From Archangium violaceum (lineage in GTDB: Bacteria; Myxococcota; Myxococcia; Myxococcales; Myxococcaceae): a stretch of 64,000 bases of DNA. Both the position numbers and the translations under genes were made by a program. A model generated the notes under the pieces. The model ran no database searches. It saw only the letters and a list, made by a program, of their open reading frames with translations, and was not told where the DNA came from. Positions 51,183 through 60,520 of this stretch are shown in pieces. Each line of letters begins with the position of its first letter. Positions within the stretch are counted from its first letter, which is position 1. The stretch covers positions 1,674,001 through 1,738,000 of the forward strand of contig NZ_CP069338.1 of assembly GCF_016859125.1 (NCBI RefSeq). Direction: 5' to 3'.

Positions 51183-52397
51183 TCAAACCACGTTGGGTAT
51201 GAATACGTAGTTCCATTCCCCATGGAACTTGTTCCTTTTTATTCGGAGCGACTCCATCTCATGGTTGGTTACCTTTATGCCAAGAGGGTAGTCGTCCGTA
51301 TCGAGTGCTGCCTGAATGTGTAGGCCCTTTTCGGTAGTCGTGCTCCCGATGAGGTTGACGACGATCTCTCGACTCTCCAGGGGACGCCCTCTCCAGTTGT
51401 GGGTGATATGGCAGAACATCCGATGCTCTATCTTGTTCCACTTGCTCGTTCCGGGCGGTAGGTGGCTGACGCTGATTCGCAGCCCCATCTCGTCCGCCAG
51501 GTGCTGCAACTCCACTTTCCACAACCGAGCACGAGCGCTGTTGCTGCCACCGCTGTCTGCGATGATGAGCAACTCCTTCGCTCGCGCGTAGCGCTCTCGG
51601 CCCATCTCCAACCACCAGGTTCGGATGGTGGACGTGGCGAAGGCGGGCGTGTCGTGTGTCACCCCTACGCTCACCCATCCCTCATTGGCGCCCACGTCAT
51701 AGACGCCGTACGGCAGGACTTTACCCAACTCCTTATCTACGAAGTCGTATACCCGAACCTCGGACGGCTTGGCTTTCGGGTGCCACTCCCTTCCTGCGTT
51801 CTTGAAGTCCCCCACCAACTCCTTTTTCTTGGCATCCACCGAGATGACAGGCTCTCCGCGCCGGTGGAAGGCCCGCACCAGCGCGTTGATGTGCTCGAAT
51901 TGTGCGTTTCGGTCGGGATGCTTGCCGCCCTCACGCGTTTTGCGGTTACTCTGGAGGCTGTAGCCCGTCTGGCGCAGAAGTCTCCCCACGGTGCTGGGAT
52001 CGATGGCATGGCCTCGATGACTCAACTCAGCGGCCAGTTTCACGGTGCTCTTGCAAGTCCAGCGCAAGGGCGACATCGGATCGCCGCGCGTGGCTGGCTC
52101 CACCAACACCTCGAGGTCCGACAGCAACGTTGTGTCTTTCTCTGTCGCTTTCTTCCGGCCTCCACCATGGCGGCGTGCGCGGTGGATGTCGAGAGTCACC
52201 CCCTGTTCAAGCTCTTTCAACCCCCGCCGTATTGCCGACCGGGACAGTCCTGTGGCCTTTGCCACCAAACTGATGCCTCCCCTTCCCAAGGACCTGGCCT
52301 CCGCAGCCGCCCAGCGCCGACGAACCACCTCGTTCATTCCCGCACGCAGCGCCTCGAATTTGCGTTGAACAGCCTCTATCGATGGCGTTACGTTCAT
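51183..52397 (-). CDS. ISAzo13-family transposase
   Basis: A 404-aa transposase. An N-terminal helix-turn-helix region (ISLVAKATGLSRSAIRRGLKE) is followed by a DDE-type catalytic core: ISVDAKKKELVGDF, LLIIADSGGSNSAR, the HLPPGTSKWNKIEHRMF segment with the Glu of the triad and EIVVNLIGSTTT. These are typical of the ISAzo13 family. It starts with an ATG at 52397 and ends 39 bp inside the left end. No frameshift is seen, so the enzyme is probably active. Confidence 0.88.
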   Translation of the reverse strand: MNVTPSIEAVQRKFEALRAGMNEVVRRRWAAAEARSLGRGGISLVAKATGLSRSAIRRGLKELEQGVTLDIHRARRHGGGRKKATEKDTTLLSDLEVLVEPATRGDPMSPLRWTCKSTVKLAAELSHRGHAIDPSTVGRLLRQTGYSLQSNRKTREGGKHPDRNAQFEHINALVRAFHRRGEPVISVDAKKKELVGDFKNAGREWHPKAKPSEVRVYDFVDKELGKVLPYGVYDVGANEGWVSVGVTHDTPAFATSTIRTWWLEMGRERYARAKELLIIADSGGSNSARARLWKVELQHLADEMGLRISVSHLPPGTSKWNKIEHRMFCHITHNWRGRPLESREIVVNLIGSTTTEKGLHIQAALDTDDYPLGIKVTNHEMESLRIKRNKFHGEWNYVFIPNVV

Positions 52398-52438
52398 CTG
52401 TCACCCGTTTGCTGAATTCAGACACTCAACACGCCGTG

Positions 52439-52464
52439 TGGAACATTTATTTTTCCGAGCCTCC
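52439..52464 (-). repeat. Right terminal inverted repeat of the insertion sequence
   Basis: Inverse complement of 51144-51169; next to TAT at 52465-52467. Confidence 0.88.
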
Positions 52465-52875
52465 TATACGCTCCCTAGCATCCCTACCGCATTGCTTTTC
52501 AATCTCCTCCTTCGGCATCGAAAGAACATCCCCAACAATTGTGCGCACAAAAGCCTCGTCTCGGCGAAAAACATAAAACAGAGTAAACGAGCACCGCATG
52601 GCCGCATCGGATAGTCTTTCACAAGAATATTGAACAACTGCCGGCTTCGATGTGCTAGCCAGCCTCCTTTCAAATTGCGCCTGAGCAGGAAGAGAGACAA
52701 AACAAACAAGACAAGCAACCAACATCCGCATCATACACACACCAGGGTTGGAGTCACAAAGGACATGGCCACCTAGCACGCCCGGGAAGGGGTTTACCAG
52801 AGCACCCAATGGAGGAGAAGGCATCTTCGCCAGCTCACCATCACCCATTACCGAGACCCCGCTCCCCCTGGAGGG

Positions 52876-52962
52876 CGCGCCATTCTGGGGTACCTGGGAC
52901 TGCCCTGGCGGCCTTGCAAAGCCAACCCCGGCGCAGGGCCAGCGAAACGGGCGTGGTGGTGA
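52876..52962 (+). pseudogene. IS91-type transposase relic 2 (last 28 codons)
   Basis: The frame RAILGYLGLPWRPCKANPGA, then GPAKRAWW and a stop, aligns with relic 1 (RAILEHLQLPTRPA-LSPAQGPPQLAWC). Only the end of the gene is left, upstream of the interrupted secreted-protein gene. Confidence 0.55.
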
Positions 52963-53020
52963 GCTCAAACAGCAGGTGCCCACAGGCTCTCCCTGCCGTC
53001 CCTCTGTATCCCCGGGAAGA

Positions 53021-53992
53021 TGTCAAAGAACTCGTTGAACTCGTGCCGACACCTCACTCCCTACGAGTCGTCCAACACCACGTCCTGTCTTCGTGCCGCC
53101 CGTGCTGTCACGCCCTGCCCCCTTGGAGCTCAGGGCATCACGGAGCGCGGCAAGGGCTCCGGCTTCTTCACGGGGATGAAGCACTTGCCCTGGTACTCGG
53201 CCGTGTTTCGCGGACAGGGCGCATCCCGCTTGTGTTGGATCCAGCAGCCCCCCCGGATTTCCGTCTCCGTCCCTTCGAGACACGGCGGCTTGCGCTGTTC
53301 CTTGAAAGGCGTCTCCGGCATCGGATAGGCAATGACCGCCAGGGAGAGGTCCTGTCCATCCGCGAAGATCGGAGACTCGCCGGGTGCCTCATCCGTCCGC
53401 AGGAGCTCGGGCTCGCGAGGCCAGAGTAACGAAGAGCAGACACCGAGGCCCACCGCGAGCACGGCGACCCCGGCGCCGGTGAGCCACGTCCTGGAAGGCC
53501 CGCTCCGGCGCACGCGCGAGTCCCTGGGCCCCAGGCGCAGCACAGGCCCGCTGGCGAGGTGGGCGTCTACCTCGTCATCATCCTCCACGCGCTTGAACGC
53601 GGCCGTCATCATGACCAGGAGGTTGGTCAGTTCCGACGTGCGCACCGAGGCGGGCGCCTGCTCCACGTCCACCGTCACCGAGTCCCGCTCCGGCTCGTAG
53701 AGGAGACGCATCCGGCAGGCCCCCGCGGGTTGCCACTCCACGTCATTCCTCGGAATGAGCGTCAGGGCCGGAGTGCCCGTGGCCACGTTCCGCGCTTCGT
53801 GGAGGCGCCCCAGGCGGGAATCCACCTCGTAGCACCTGCCCAGTTCGATGGGCCCCAGTCCGCCGCCCTTCCCGCGCTTCTCGTCCGCCATGGTGAGGCT
53901 CCTCCGTGCAGACTCACAGGGGAGCGGATTGGACCCGTCAAGTCAAGGAGGACCAGGAGCCCTCTGCGGTCTGTTCGAAGGTGTTCCCCCTC
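53021..53992. repeat. Duplicated block of about 970 bp, copy A
   Basis: The block is nearly identical to 57724-58690, from TGTCAAAGAACTCG at one end to GTTCGAAGGTGTTCCCCCTC at the other. Differences are single substitutions, an extra codon and a 9-bp tandem duplication (AACTCGTTG) in this copy. It contains one gene (53130-53891) with its leader. Confidence 0.85.
53130..53891 (-). CDS. Membrane-anchored protein of unknown function, paralogue A of a duplicated pair
   Basis: A 253-aa protein. The first 110 residues (LGRCYEVDSRLGRLHEARNV, ATGTPALTLIPRND, TSELTNLLVMMTAAFKRVED) read like a shortened N-lobe of a protein kinase without catalytic motifs. A single membrane helix (GAGVAVLAVGLGVCSSLLW) is near 145-163. 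The periplasmic tail has four Cys (PPCLEGTE, GGCWIQH, DAPCPRN, GKCFIP) and a positive end. The family is not recognised; a regulatory or immunity role near toxin genes is possible. The twin at 57826-58590 differs at about 15 residues. Confidence 0.6.
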   Translation of the reverse strand: MADEKRGKGGGLGPIELGRCYEVDSRLGRLHEARNVATGTPALTLIPRNDVEWQPAGACRMRLLYEPERDSVTVDVEQAPASVRTSELTNLLVMMTAAFKRVEDDDEVDAHLASGPVLRLGPRDSRVRRSGPSRTWLTGAGVAVLAVGLGVCSSLLWPREPELLRTDEAPGESPIFADGQDLSLAVIAYPMPETPFKEQRKPPCLEGTETEIRGGCWIQHKRDAPCPRNTAEYQGKCFIPVKKPEPLPRSVMP

Positions 53993-54173
53993 AAGACCAC
54001 TCCGGAGGTGTCGAAAGACTCGTTCCGCGCTTCACCCTCCTCCTGGAGAAGGCCATGCTTGAGTTGCGCGGCGTGCCGGATGCGCTCGAGCTGTTAGCCC
54101 TCGCCCATCCCATCCGGCGCAGCAAGGACAACTGACGATGTAGCCTCTACCGGCTGGGGAGATAAGAACGCGG

Positions 54174-54674
54174 TTAGCGAAAAGCATCGACGATGTAGGC
54201 CGCTGCGGTGGAACCGTCGAGGATGGCCATTCCGGGCTTTGACTCGGGCCGCTTCCGCATTTGATCCCGGCTGAGCCGGGCCACTGCGCAGATAGGGAAC
54301 TTTTCGCTGTCTGGTGGATGGACCTCGTAGTACCGGATCACGACCTGAGCGCCGCTCGTCCAGACCTGTCCGTACAAGCGAGTCGTTGATTCGAGCGTGC
54401 CGAGGTTCTCCGACAGGATGCTCTCAATCGGCCCGTCGTAGAGCGTGATCTGCCTCGCGTCGAGCTGGTTTGCATCGAGGTCCACCCAGGCGGAATCCCC
54501 GACGCGCAGCTTCAGTGCTCGCATCACCGTCTTGGCTTCCTCGGGGCATTCCTGTGGACCTGGAGTGCCATCCGGGCGCAGCGCCACCCCCCCAGTCGTG
54601 GTGCAGCCGGAAGCCATCGTGAGCAGGACGATAGAGCTGAGCAGCAGGGCTTTGATCGGGAGCATGAGCGACAC
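54174..54674 (-). CDS. Small lipoprotein of the DUF2381 gene pair
   Basis: A 166-aa protein with a lipoprotein signal (LLLSSIVLLTMASGC) and a beta-rich mature part (LKLRVGDSAWVDL, ITLYDGPIESIL, VWTSGAQVVIRYYEVH). No family motif is recognised. It begins 2 bp after the stop of the DUF2381 gene, so the two are one unit. The end (DGSTAAAYIVDAF) resembles serine-kinase-associated lipoproteins of myxobacteria in general style only. Confidence 0.55.
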   Translation of the reverse strand: MSLMLPIKALLLSSIVLLTMASGCTTTGGVALRPDGTPGPQECPEEAKTVMRALKLRVGDSAWVDLDANQLDARQITLYDGPIESILSENLGTLESTTRLYGQVWTSGAQVVIRYYEVHPPDSEKFPICAVARLSRDQMRKRPESKPGMAILDGSTAAAYIVDAFR

Positions 54675-54676
54675 TC

Positions 54677-55609
54677 CTACTGCCGAATCAGCGTGTGATC
54701 CATCGTCACGGCCACCTGAAGGAGACCATCCCCACGAAAGATCTGGAGGGCCAGATCGGCGAGTTGCCCCCCGTCCGTCTGGAAGGCGCTCTTGTCCACG
54801 ACGACCGAGATCTTTCCCGACTGACCGGGAACGATCTCGGGTCGATCCATGCGAAGCGCGAAGGGGCGAGCCGTGTAGCTGGTGAAGTCGCGGGTCAGGT
54901 AGGCGCCATCGAATTTCCAGGGCCCGCCGTAGTAGGTGTTCTTCAGGTGAATCACGACCGCCGCCTTCCCGGGGCCCTCGAAAAGCTCAACCTTCATGTC
55001 CATGTCCTCGTTTTTCGAGCGCCAGTACCTCTTGCGACGAAACGGCGTCTTCTTTACCTGCCCGTTCGCGAGAAGCGTCGCGTAGGCGTGGTCGATTGAG
55101 TTCTCTTCCTTCTTGAACCGCTCGTTCTCCTCGCTCAGTTCGCGCTCTCTCTTGAGCGAGTCGTAGAGGGACGAGAGCACCGCGTTGTAGCTGTCGGGGT
55201 CCTTGAACACGTTGACCTGATGGTCGATCCACCCCCAATCCTCGCGACTCGGACGCTTCACGAGGAACGCGAACTCGGTTCCGTCAACGAGCGTCACGAG
55301 CAGGGGCACCGCCTCATCGCCGTCGAGATCGCGAATCGGCTCCAGAACCACCGTCCTACCTCCCACGAGCGGGGGCTCGAAACGCCCCTCCCAGGCCAGG
55401 AGCTTCGTCTTCGCCGGATCGACCTCCTTCTCGAAGCGGAGGGCCGTCACCACCTGCCCGGCAACGTAGATGCCGTGCGCCTCCTGACCCGGGTGCTCCG
55501 AGACCTTGAGGGTCCGAATCATGATCTTGTCGTCCGAGTCCCTGGCCAGTGCCATGGACGCAACGAAAACGAAGAGCAGGCCGTACCTGGTTATCTTGGA
55601 GGTTCGCAT
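54677..55609 (-). CDS. DUF2381 (TIGR02268)-like secreted protein
   Basis: A 310-aa protein with a signal peptide (YGLLFVFVASMALA). The early part LKVSEHPGQEAHGIYVAGQVVTALRFEK and ILEPIRDLDGDEAVPLLVTL-like strands, the coiled region SLKRERELSEENERFKKEE near 165 and the terminal LALQIFRGDGLLQVAVTMD match the DUF2381 family, a set of myxobacterial paralogues that often stand beside kinase genes. Its role is unknown. It forms a pair with the downstream lipoprotein gene and is divergent from the AHH toxin gene. Confidence 0.75.
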   Translation of the reverse strand: MRTSKITRYGLLFVFVASMALARDSDDKIMIRTLKVSEHPGQEAHGIYVAGQVVTALRFEKEVDPAKTKLLAWEGRFEPPLVGGRTVVLEPIRDLDGDEAVPLLVTLVDGTEFAFLVKRPSREDWGWIDHQVNVFKDPDSYNAVLSSLYDSLKRERELSEENERFKKEENSIDHAYATLLANGQVKKTPFRRKRYWRSKNEDMDMKVELFEGPGKAAVVIHLKNTYYGGPWKFDGAYLTRDFTSYTARPFALRMDRPEIVPGQSGKISVVVDKSAFQTDGGQLADLALQIFRGDGLLQVAVTMDHTLIRQ

Positions 55610-55808
55610 GCGCTGGTCAACTTAACAGGACGGGTCCAGAGCCTACAAGCCCGCCGCGACAACGGCCGTGTCCTGCGGCAGCTCGGCATGGACCACCCAT
55701 CGAGGCTGGCCCCGGGACTCGCAGCAGACGTAATCGGCGACGAGTTCTCCCGGCGTGCGATGATTCAGGGCAGTGTCCCTCGGTCATCGAGGGCCAGAGG
55801 AACCGGTC

Positions 55809-57140
55809 ATGCACTCGCGCGTCATCCACGTCCTCTTCCTGTTTCTGTTGGTGCCTCTCTGGGCCCGAGCAGCCCTGCCCGAAGTGGAAGCGCGGCTCCC
55901 TGTGCTGGAGCCCGTGGGGGTGAGCGAATACCACGGGGACCAGGGATACGGCCTGAGGCTCACCTTCAAGAAGCTCGGGCCCAATCCAGCATTGGAACTG
56001 TTGACGCGGGAGGACGCGAGGGCGGTGGTGGATGCGCTGGGCCTGCGTTTCACAGCGAAATCCTCCACGAGGATTGTGGTAGCGGGCATCCTGACCGGGT
56101 CACCGTCTTTCTCGAGCATGGAGAGGACGGTACGCGAGTCATACGAGGAGCTATACGGGCCTGCCCAGATCGCACTGTCGGCCTCGCTGGAGCGAGAGAG
56201 GTGGTTCCAGGCCCTGGCGCTCTCGCCACGCTACATGGGAGAAGGGGTAAGAGAGGCAGCGGTGGAGATGTTCAGCTCGCGCGCGGTGTTGCTGTCGGTA
56301 GGCATGTCGATGCTGCTCTACATGATGGCGTGGGCGGCGCCCGAGCCCGTCATCTCCAAGGCGTTTGCAACGGCCGTGACGATAGGGTTGTTGCTGACAT
56401 ACACGGCGACGGAACTCTACAACGTGGGGCTTGCGTGTCTGAACCTGTACCGGGAGGCTGAAGCGGCCAGGACGCAAGTGCAGTTGGAGGCGGCGGCCGA
56501 GCGCTTCGGGAAGGCGTTAGGAGGAGTAGGGCTGAGAGTGTTGGTGACGGTGGCGGGGGCCAGGCTGGCTAGGGGATTGCCGGAGGTACCTGGTGGCGGA
56601 TTGTGGGCGCGGTTGTCTCCTCCCCGGTTTGGTTTCGCGGGAGGAGGCGGTAGGGGTCGGCTGATGGTGGGCGTGAGGGCCCGAGCGCAAGTGAACGTGG
56701 CGGACGGTACGGTGGTGCTGATGGGGGTGACGGCGAACACGGTGGCCGCGACGGTATCATCAGCGGTGGCCGCGACCCGGACCACGGGAGCTTGTGCTGA
56801 GTCGAAGAAGAGCGACAACCATGCCCACCATCTGTGCACGAACAAGAATGACACATCCGAAATCAGCGGCGGCCCGTGGACTCCTCGGTTCGAGGAACTC
56901 TTCGGATTGGCGGGGATGAGTCTCAATGACCCGGCGAACATCATCTATCTGCGAGATCACAAGGGGCCTCATCCCAAGGAGTACCACCAGGAGATCTTCG
57001 ACCGGCTGGAGGATGCGCTTGGGATTTGTCGGAACCAGGCTGAGTGTCGAGACCGGCTTGTGAGAGCGCTCGATGAACTCGCAGGGGAAGTCTGTACGCC
57101 AGGCTCCAAGCTCAACAAGCTCGCCACGAGAAAGCCATGA
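55809..57140 (+). CDS. SitA-like polymorphic toxin with C-terminal AHH nuclease domain
   Basis: A 443-aa exported protein: signal LFLFLLVPLWARAALP; a central helical part with two membrane segments (AVLLSVGMSMLLYMMAW, ATAVTIGLLLTYTATEL) and the EAAAERFGKALGGVGLRVLV stretch typical of SitA-type myxobacterial toxins; and a C-terminal AHH nuclease: DNHAHHLCTNKND, FGLAGMSLNDPANIIYLRDH, then HPKEYHQEIFDRLEDAL. The second and third His of AHH and the GPHPxxYH motif are the active site of this HNH-like fold. ATG 55809 has GAGGA 7 bases upstream. The stop overlaps the immunity gene in ATGA. This suggests contact-dependent delivery to sister cells. Confidence 0.82.
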   Translation: MHSRVIHVLFLFLLVPLWARAALPEVEARLPVLEPVGVSEYHGDQGYGLRLTFKKLGPNPALELLTREDARAVVDALGLRFTAKSSTRIVVAGILTGSPSFSSMERTVRESYEELYGPAQIALSASLERERWFQALALSPRYMGEGVREAAVEMFSSRAVLLSVGMSMLLYMMAWAAPEPVISKAFATAVTIGLLLTYTATELYNVGLACLNLYREAEAARTQVQLEAAAERFGKALGGVGLRVLVTVAGARLARGLPEVPGGGLWARLSPPRFGFAGGGGRGRLMVGVRARAQVNVADGTVVLMGVTANTVAATVSSAVAATRTTGACAESKKSDNHAHHLCTNKNDTSEISGGPWTPRFEELFGLAGMSLNDPANIIYLRDHKGPHPKEYHQEIFDRLEDALGICRNQAECRDRLVRALDELAGEVCTPGSKLNKLATRKP

Positions 57141-57709
57141 GCACGGGGATGAGATACTACAGAATACACGATGACATGTACTTTCCAGGGCGTTGGCACC
57201 TGAAAACGCCTGTCGATGGAGAGGGTGAGAGTATCAACCCCTGGCTGTTCAAGGAGGGGAAAGTCGTCGATATCAAGGGGCCTATTCGCATTGCCGTGAA
57301 GCAGACGGGTGTTGCCCTCCGGTTTACTCAGTCCCTGGGAGTCCCTGTCGTTCACCGCCGGGTCGTCTCTCTCTTCAATCGCCTGGGGATTCAGAATGAG
57401 GTGCAATTCATCCCTGTCGATGTGGAGGGACAGGCGGAGCCCTGGTTCATCCTCAATGCCCTTCAAGTCATCCGGTGCATCGACGAAGCTCGATGCGAGG
57501 AGGTGGGCTATTGGCGTCCCGAGGACGAGCGCCCGGACAAGGTGGGTCAATACAAGAAGGTCGTGGGGCTGAAGGTGGACCCGGCGAAGATAGGGGTGGC
57601 CCACATCTTCCGCCCTTGGGGCTGGCTGGTGGTCCTCATCGTCTCCGAGCAGGTCAAACTGGCCATGGAGGTGGAGGGCATCACAGGCACCGATTTCGTC
57701 GAGGTCTGA
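57137..57709 (+). CDS. Imm11-family immunity protein for the AHH toxin
   Basis: A 190-aa protein, MRYYRIHDDMYFPGRWHL at the start, then LRFTQSLGVPVVHRRVVSLF, QFIPVDVEGQAEPWFILNAL, VIRCIDEARCEEVGYW and HIFRPWGWLVVLIVSE. These are the landmarks of the Imm11 family, which occurs next to AHH and related nucleases in myxobacteria. It overlaps the toxin gene by 4 bases, so both are made together. The specificity for this toxin follows from position. Confidence 0.75.
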   Translation: MSTGMRYYRIHDDMYFPGRWHLKTPVDGEGESINPWLFKEGKVVDIKGPIRIAVKQTGVALRFTQSLGVPVVHRRVVSLFNRLGIQNEVQFIPVDVEGQAEPWFILNALQVIRCIDEARCEEVGYWRPEDERPDKVGQYKKVVGLKVDPAKIGVAHIFRPWGWLVVLIVSEQVKLAMEVEGITGTDFVEV

Positions 57710-57723
57710 GTCTCCGAGGAAAG

Positions 57724-58690
57724 TGTCAAAGAACTCGTGCCGACACCTCACTCCCTACGAGTCGTCCAACACCACGTCCTGCCTCCGTGCCGCCCGTGCC
57801 GTCACGCCCTGCCCCCCCTTGGAGTTCAGGGCATCATGGAGCGCGGCAAGGGCTCCGGCTTCTTCACGGGGATGAAGCACTTGCCCTGGTACTCGGCCGT
57901 GTTTCGCGGACAGGGCGCATCCCGCTTGTGTTGGATCCAGCAGCCCCCCCGGATTTCCGTCTCCGTCCCTTCGAGACACGGCGGCTTGCGCTGTTCCTTG
58001 AAAGGCGTCTGCGGCATCGGATAGGCAATGACCGCCAGGGAGAGGTCCTGTCCATCCGCGAAGATCGGAGACTCGCCGGGTGCCTCATCCGTCCGCAGGG
58101 GCTCGGGTTCGCGAGGCCAGGGTAACGAAGAGCAGACACCGAGGCCCACCGCGAGCACGGCGATCCCAGCGGCGGTGAGCCACATCCTGGAAGGCCCCTT
58201 CCGGCGCACGCGCGAGTCCCTGGGCTCCAGGCGCAGCACAGGCCCGCTGGCGAGGTGGGCGTCTACCTCGTCATCATCATCCTCCACGCGCTTGAACGCG
58301 GCCGTCATCATGACCAGGAGGTTGGTCAGTTCCGACGTGCGCACCGAGGCGGGCGCCTGCTCCACGTCCACCGTCACCGAGTTCCGCTCCGGCGCGTAGA
58401 GGAGACGCATCCGGCAGGCCCCCGCGGGTTGCCACTCCACGTCATTCCTCGGAATGAGCGTCAGGGCCGGGGTGCCCGTGGCCACGTTCCGCGCTTCGTG
58501 GAGGCGCCCCAGGCGGGAATCCACCTCGTAGCACCTGCCCAGTTCGAAGGGCCCCAGTCCGCCGTCCTTCCCGCTCTTCTCGTCCGCCATGGTGAGCTCC
58601 TCCGTGGAGACTCAAAGGGGAGCGGATTGGACCCGTCAAGTCAAGGAGGGCCAGGAGCCCTCTGCGGTCTGTTCGAAGGTGTTCCCCCTC
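57724..58690. repeat. Duplicated block of about 970 bp, copy B
   Basis: Nearly identical to 53021-53992, in the same orientation. It lies directly after the AHH/Imm11 genes and its gene is at 57826-58590. The two copies bracket 3.7 kb that holds the lipoprotein, DUF2381, AHH and Imm11 genes. Confidence 0.85.
57826..58590 (-). CDS. Membrane-anchored protein of unknown function, paralogue B of a duplicated pair
   Basis: A 254-aa twin of the protein at 53130-53891, with one extra Asp in the VEDDDDEVDAH linker and scattered substitutions (for example KSGKDGG for KRGKGGG, and APERNS for EPERDS). All four periplasmic Cys and the membrane helix are kept, and there is no stop codon, so both copies appear to be under selection or the duplication is recent. 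The start codon is ATG at 58590; the leader up to 58690 is also duplicated. Confidence 0.6.
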   Translation of the reverse strand: MADEKSGKDGGLGPFELGRCYEVDSRLGRLHEARNVATGTPALTLIPRNDVEWQPAGACRMRLLYAPERNSVTVDVEQAPASVRTSELTNLLVMMTAAFKRVEDDDDEVDAHLASGPVLRLEPRDSRVRRKGPSRMWLTAAGIAVLAVGLGVCSSLPWPREPEPLRTDEAPGESPIFADGQDLSLAVIAYPMPQTPFKEQRKPPCLEGTETEIRGGCWIQHKRDAPCPRNTAEYQGKCFIPVKKPEPLPRSMMP

Positions 58691-58744
58691 CGGACCGCAG
58701 ACCGGGTGTCCAGACCGGTAGAGGGCGAGCCCAAGAAGGAGCCA

Positions 58745-58764
58745 AAGGACTCGTAAGGACTCGT
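58745..58764 (+). repeat. Two perfect 10-bp tandem units
   Basis: AAGGACTCGT occurs twice in a row. The same word family (AAAGGACTCGT, AAAGAACTCGT) is found at the end of the duplicated blocks and in the IS66 relic zone. Confidence 0.6.
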
Positions 58765-58825
58765 ACGGACATTTCGTCCCTACGATTCGTCTGACACCCT
58801 GCCTGGACACTCACCGGGTGATGGC

Positions 58826-59575
<750 letters not shown>

Positions 59576-60280
59576 TCAAGGAGCGAGAACCTGGGGTCCG
59601 GGTGCGGGCACTGGAGCGTAGTACGACCTGAGGGGACCGGCGATGTCGAAGCGCAGGGCCAATTCGAAGGCCTTGCGGATCAGGACCTCCTTCGGCACGA
59701 CTCCGGGACTGCTCCTCATGACCTGCCGCCACGCGGCGTTCCACGTACCTCCATTGGCGCCGCGGTGAATGCGCAGGTGTACTTGTTCCGGGATGAGCAT
59801 CGTCCACTCGTGGATGTTGATGCCACTGCGGTTGAGCCATGTCCTGAACTCCTGCGCCTGGGGGAAGAGGTGGTGCTTGATCAGCGTGCCTTCGAGCCGC
59901 GGAAAGGCGGGGAGGAAGCCCTGGCGGTAGCGGAAGTGGAAGGTCATCCGGGGCCGAGCGTCCTCCCGAAGCCCCGCGCGCCTCCAGTTGCGCTGAGTGC
60001 TGGGGGCGCGAAAAGGAGGGCGAGGGAGTCGAGCCAGCTCCGCACCATGCGACAGGGGCCCTTGCGTGAGCGCCTCCGGGTCCACGTCCTCGCAGTCGAA
60101 GACTGCACACTCGCCCTCGTCACAGGCGAGCACGACGCACCGGTCGGCATCCGCATCGTCGCAGATGTTGGTGTCGTTGGGCTCGGTTGCCTCCCAGATG
60201 GGTGGGGTGGCGCACGCGGCCAGCAGCAGCGCGGAGAGGAACAGCGGCAGCAGAGAACGAGGCCGGACGGTTCGGGTCAT
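59576..60280 (-). CDS. SitA6-family (TIGR02269) polymorphic toxin lipoprotein with DUF2380-like C-terminal domain
   Basis: A 234-aa lipoprotein: signal LLPLFLSALLLAAC, an acidic Cys-rich segment (ICDDADADRCVVLACDEGEC, AVFDCEDVD) that marks TIGR02269, then a C-terminal domain with KHHLFPQAQEFRTWL, INIHEWTMLIPEQVHLRIHR, GANGGTWNAAWRQ. The HH, H and GGxWN positions suggest a metal-dependent nuclease of the HNH kind, as in DUF2380. Start ATG 60280. It forms a pair with the SitI6-type gene. In Myxococcus, Sit proteins move to sister cells by outer-membrane exchange; here that is an inference from family. Confidence 0.82.
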   Translation of the reverse strand: MTRTVRPRSLLPLFLSALLLAACATPPIWEATEPNDTNICDDADADRCVVLACDEGECAVFDCEDVDPEALTQGPLSHGAELARLPRPPFRAPSTQRNWRRAGLREDARPRMTFHFRYRQGFLPAFPRLEGTLIKHHLFPQAQEFRTWLNRSGINIHEWTMLIPEQVHLRIHRGANGGTWNAAWRQVMRSSPGVVPKEVLIRKAFELALRFDIAGPLRSYYAPVPAPGPQVLAP

Positions 60281-60520
60281 GGGCGCCCCGAGGCGAGGTG
60301 TGCAACAGCAGGATGACATGGCGAGCAGGGAAGCACCCGAACCTCTGCACCAGGAGAGTTCACCTTGGCTTGTCCCTCCGGGGAGAGTGCATGGCCACGG
60401 TCACGGAACGCGACATCCTTCAGCAGATGGGCGTACACGAGGAGGCCGGAGTCTACGTCCTCGGGTGCTTCGAGCGGCGCATCACCCTCTACACGCTGCA
60501 GGTTCGCGAGCCGCGGAAGG

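Larger units (their letters stand above)
51144..52464 (-). mobile_element. ISAzo13-type insertion sequence, complete, 1321 bp
   Basis: The element has 26-bp perfect terminal inverted repeats (GGAGGCTCGGAAAAAT... at 51144-51169 and its complement at 52439-52464), one transposase gene filling most of the length and flanking TAT triplets (51141-51143, 52465-52467) that form a target duplication. The inverted repeats and gene are undamaged, which indicates a recent insertion. Confidence 0.88.
50691..52734 (-). pseudogene. Secreted Cys-rich protein gene interrupted by the ISAzo13-type element
   Basis: The 5' part (52734-52465) encodes a signal peptide MLVACLVCFVSLPAQA and QFERRLASTSKPAVV up to DARERI; the 3' part (51143-50691) continues ESGPSSREAKQAML through ACACSDEVC to FAFDLGLSPLK and the stop. 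Removing the element and one copy of the 3-bp duplication (ATA) rejoins the frame exactly at DARERI-ESGPSS, giving a protein of about 240 aa. The product looks exported, with several Cys and a basic-aromatic composition. Its A+T content is higher than in the flanks, so it was probably imported before the insertion. No family is recognised. Confidence 0.75.

Noticed and set aside
53848-54135. A 95-codon plus-strand frame ending LLEKAMLELRGVPDALELLA
   Set aside because: It starts inside the duplicated block on the opposite strand of a real gene; the last 40 codons look somewhat protein-like but have no start, ribosome site or known family.
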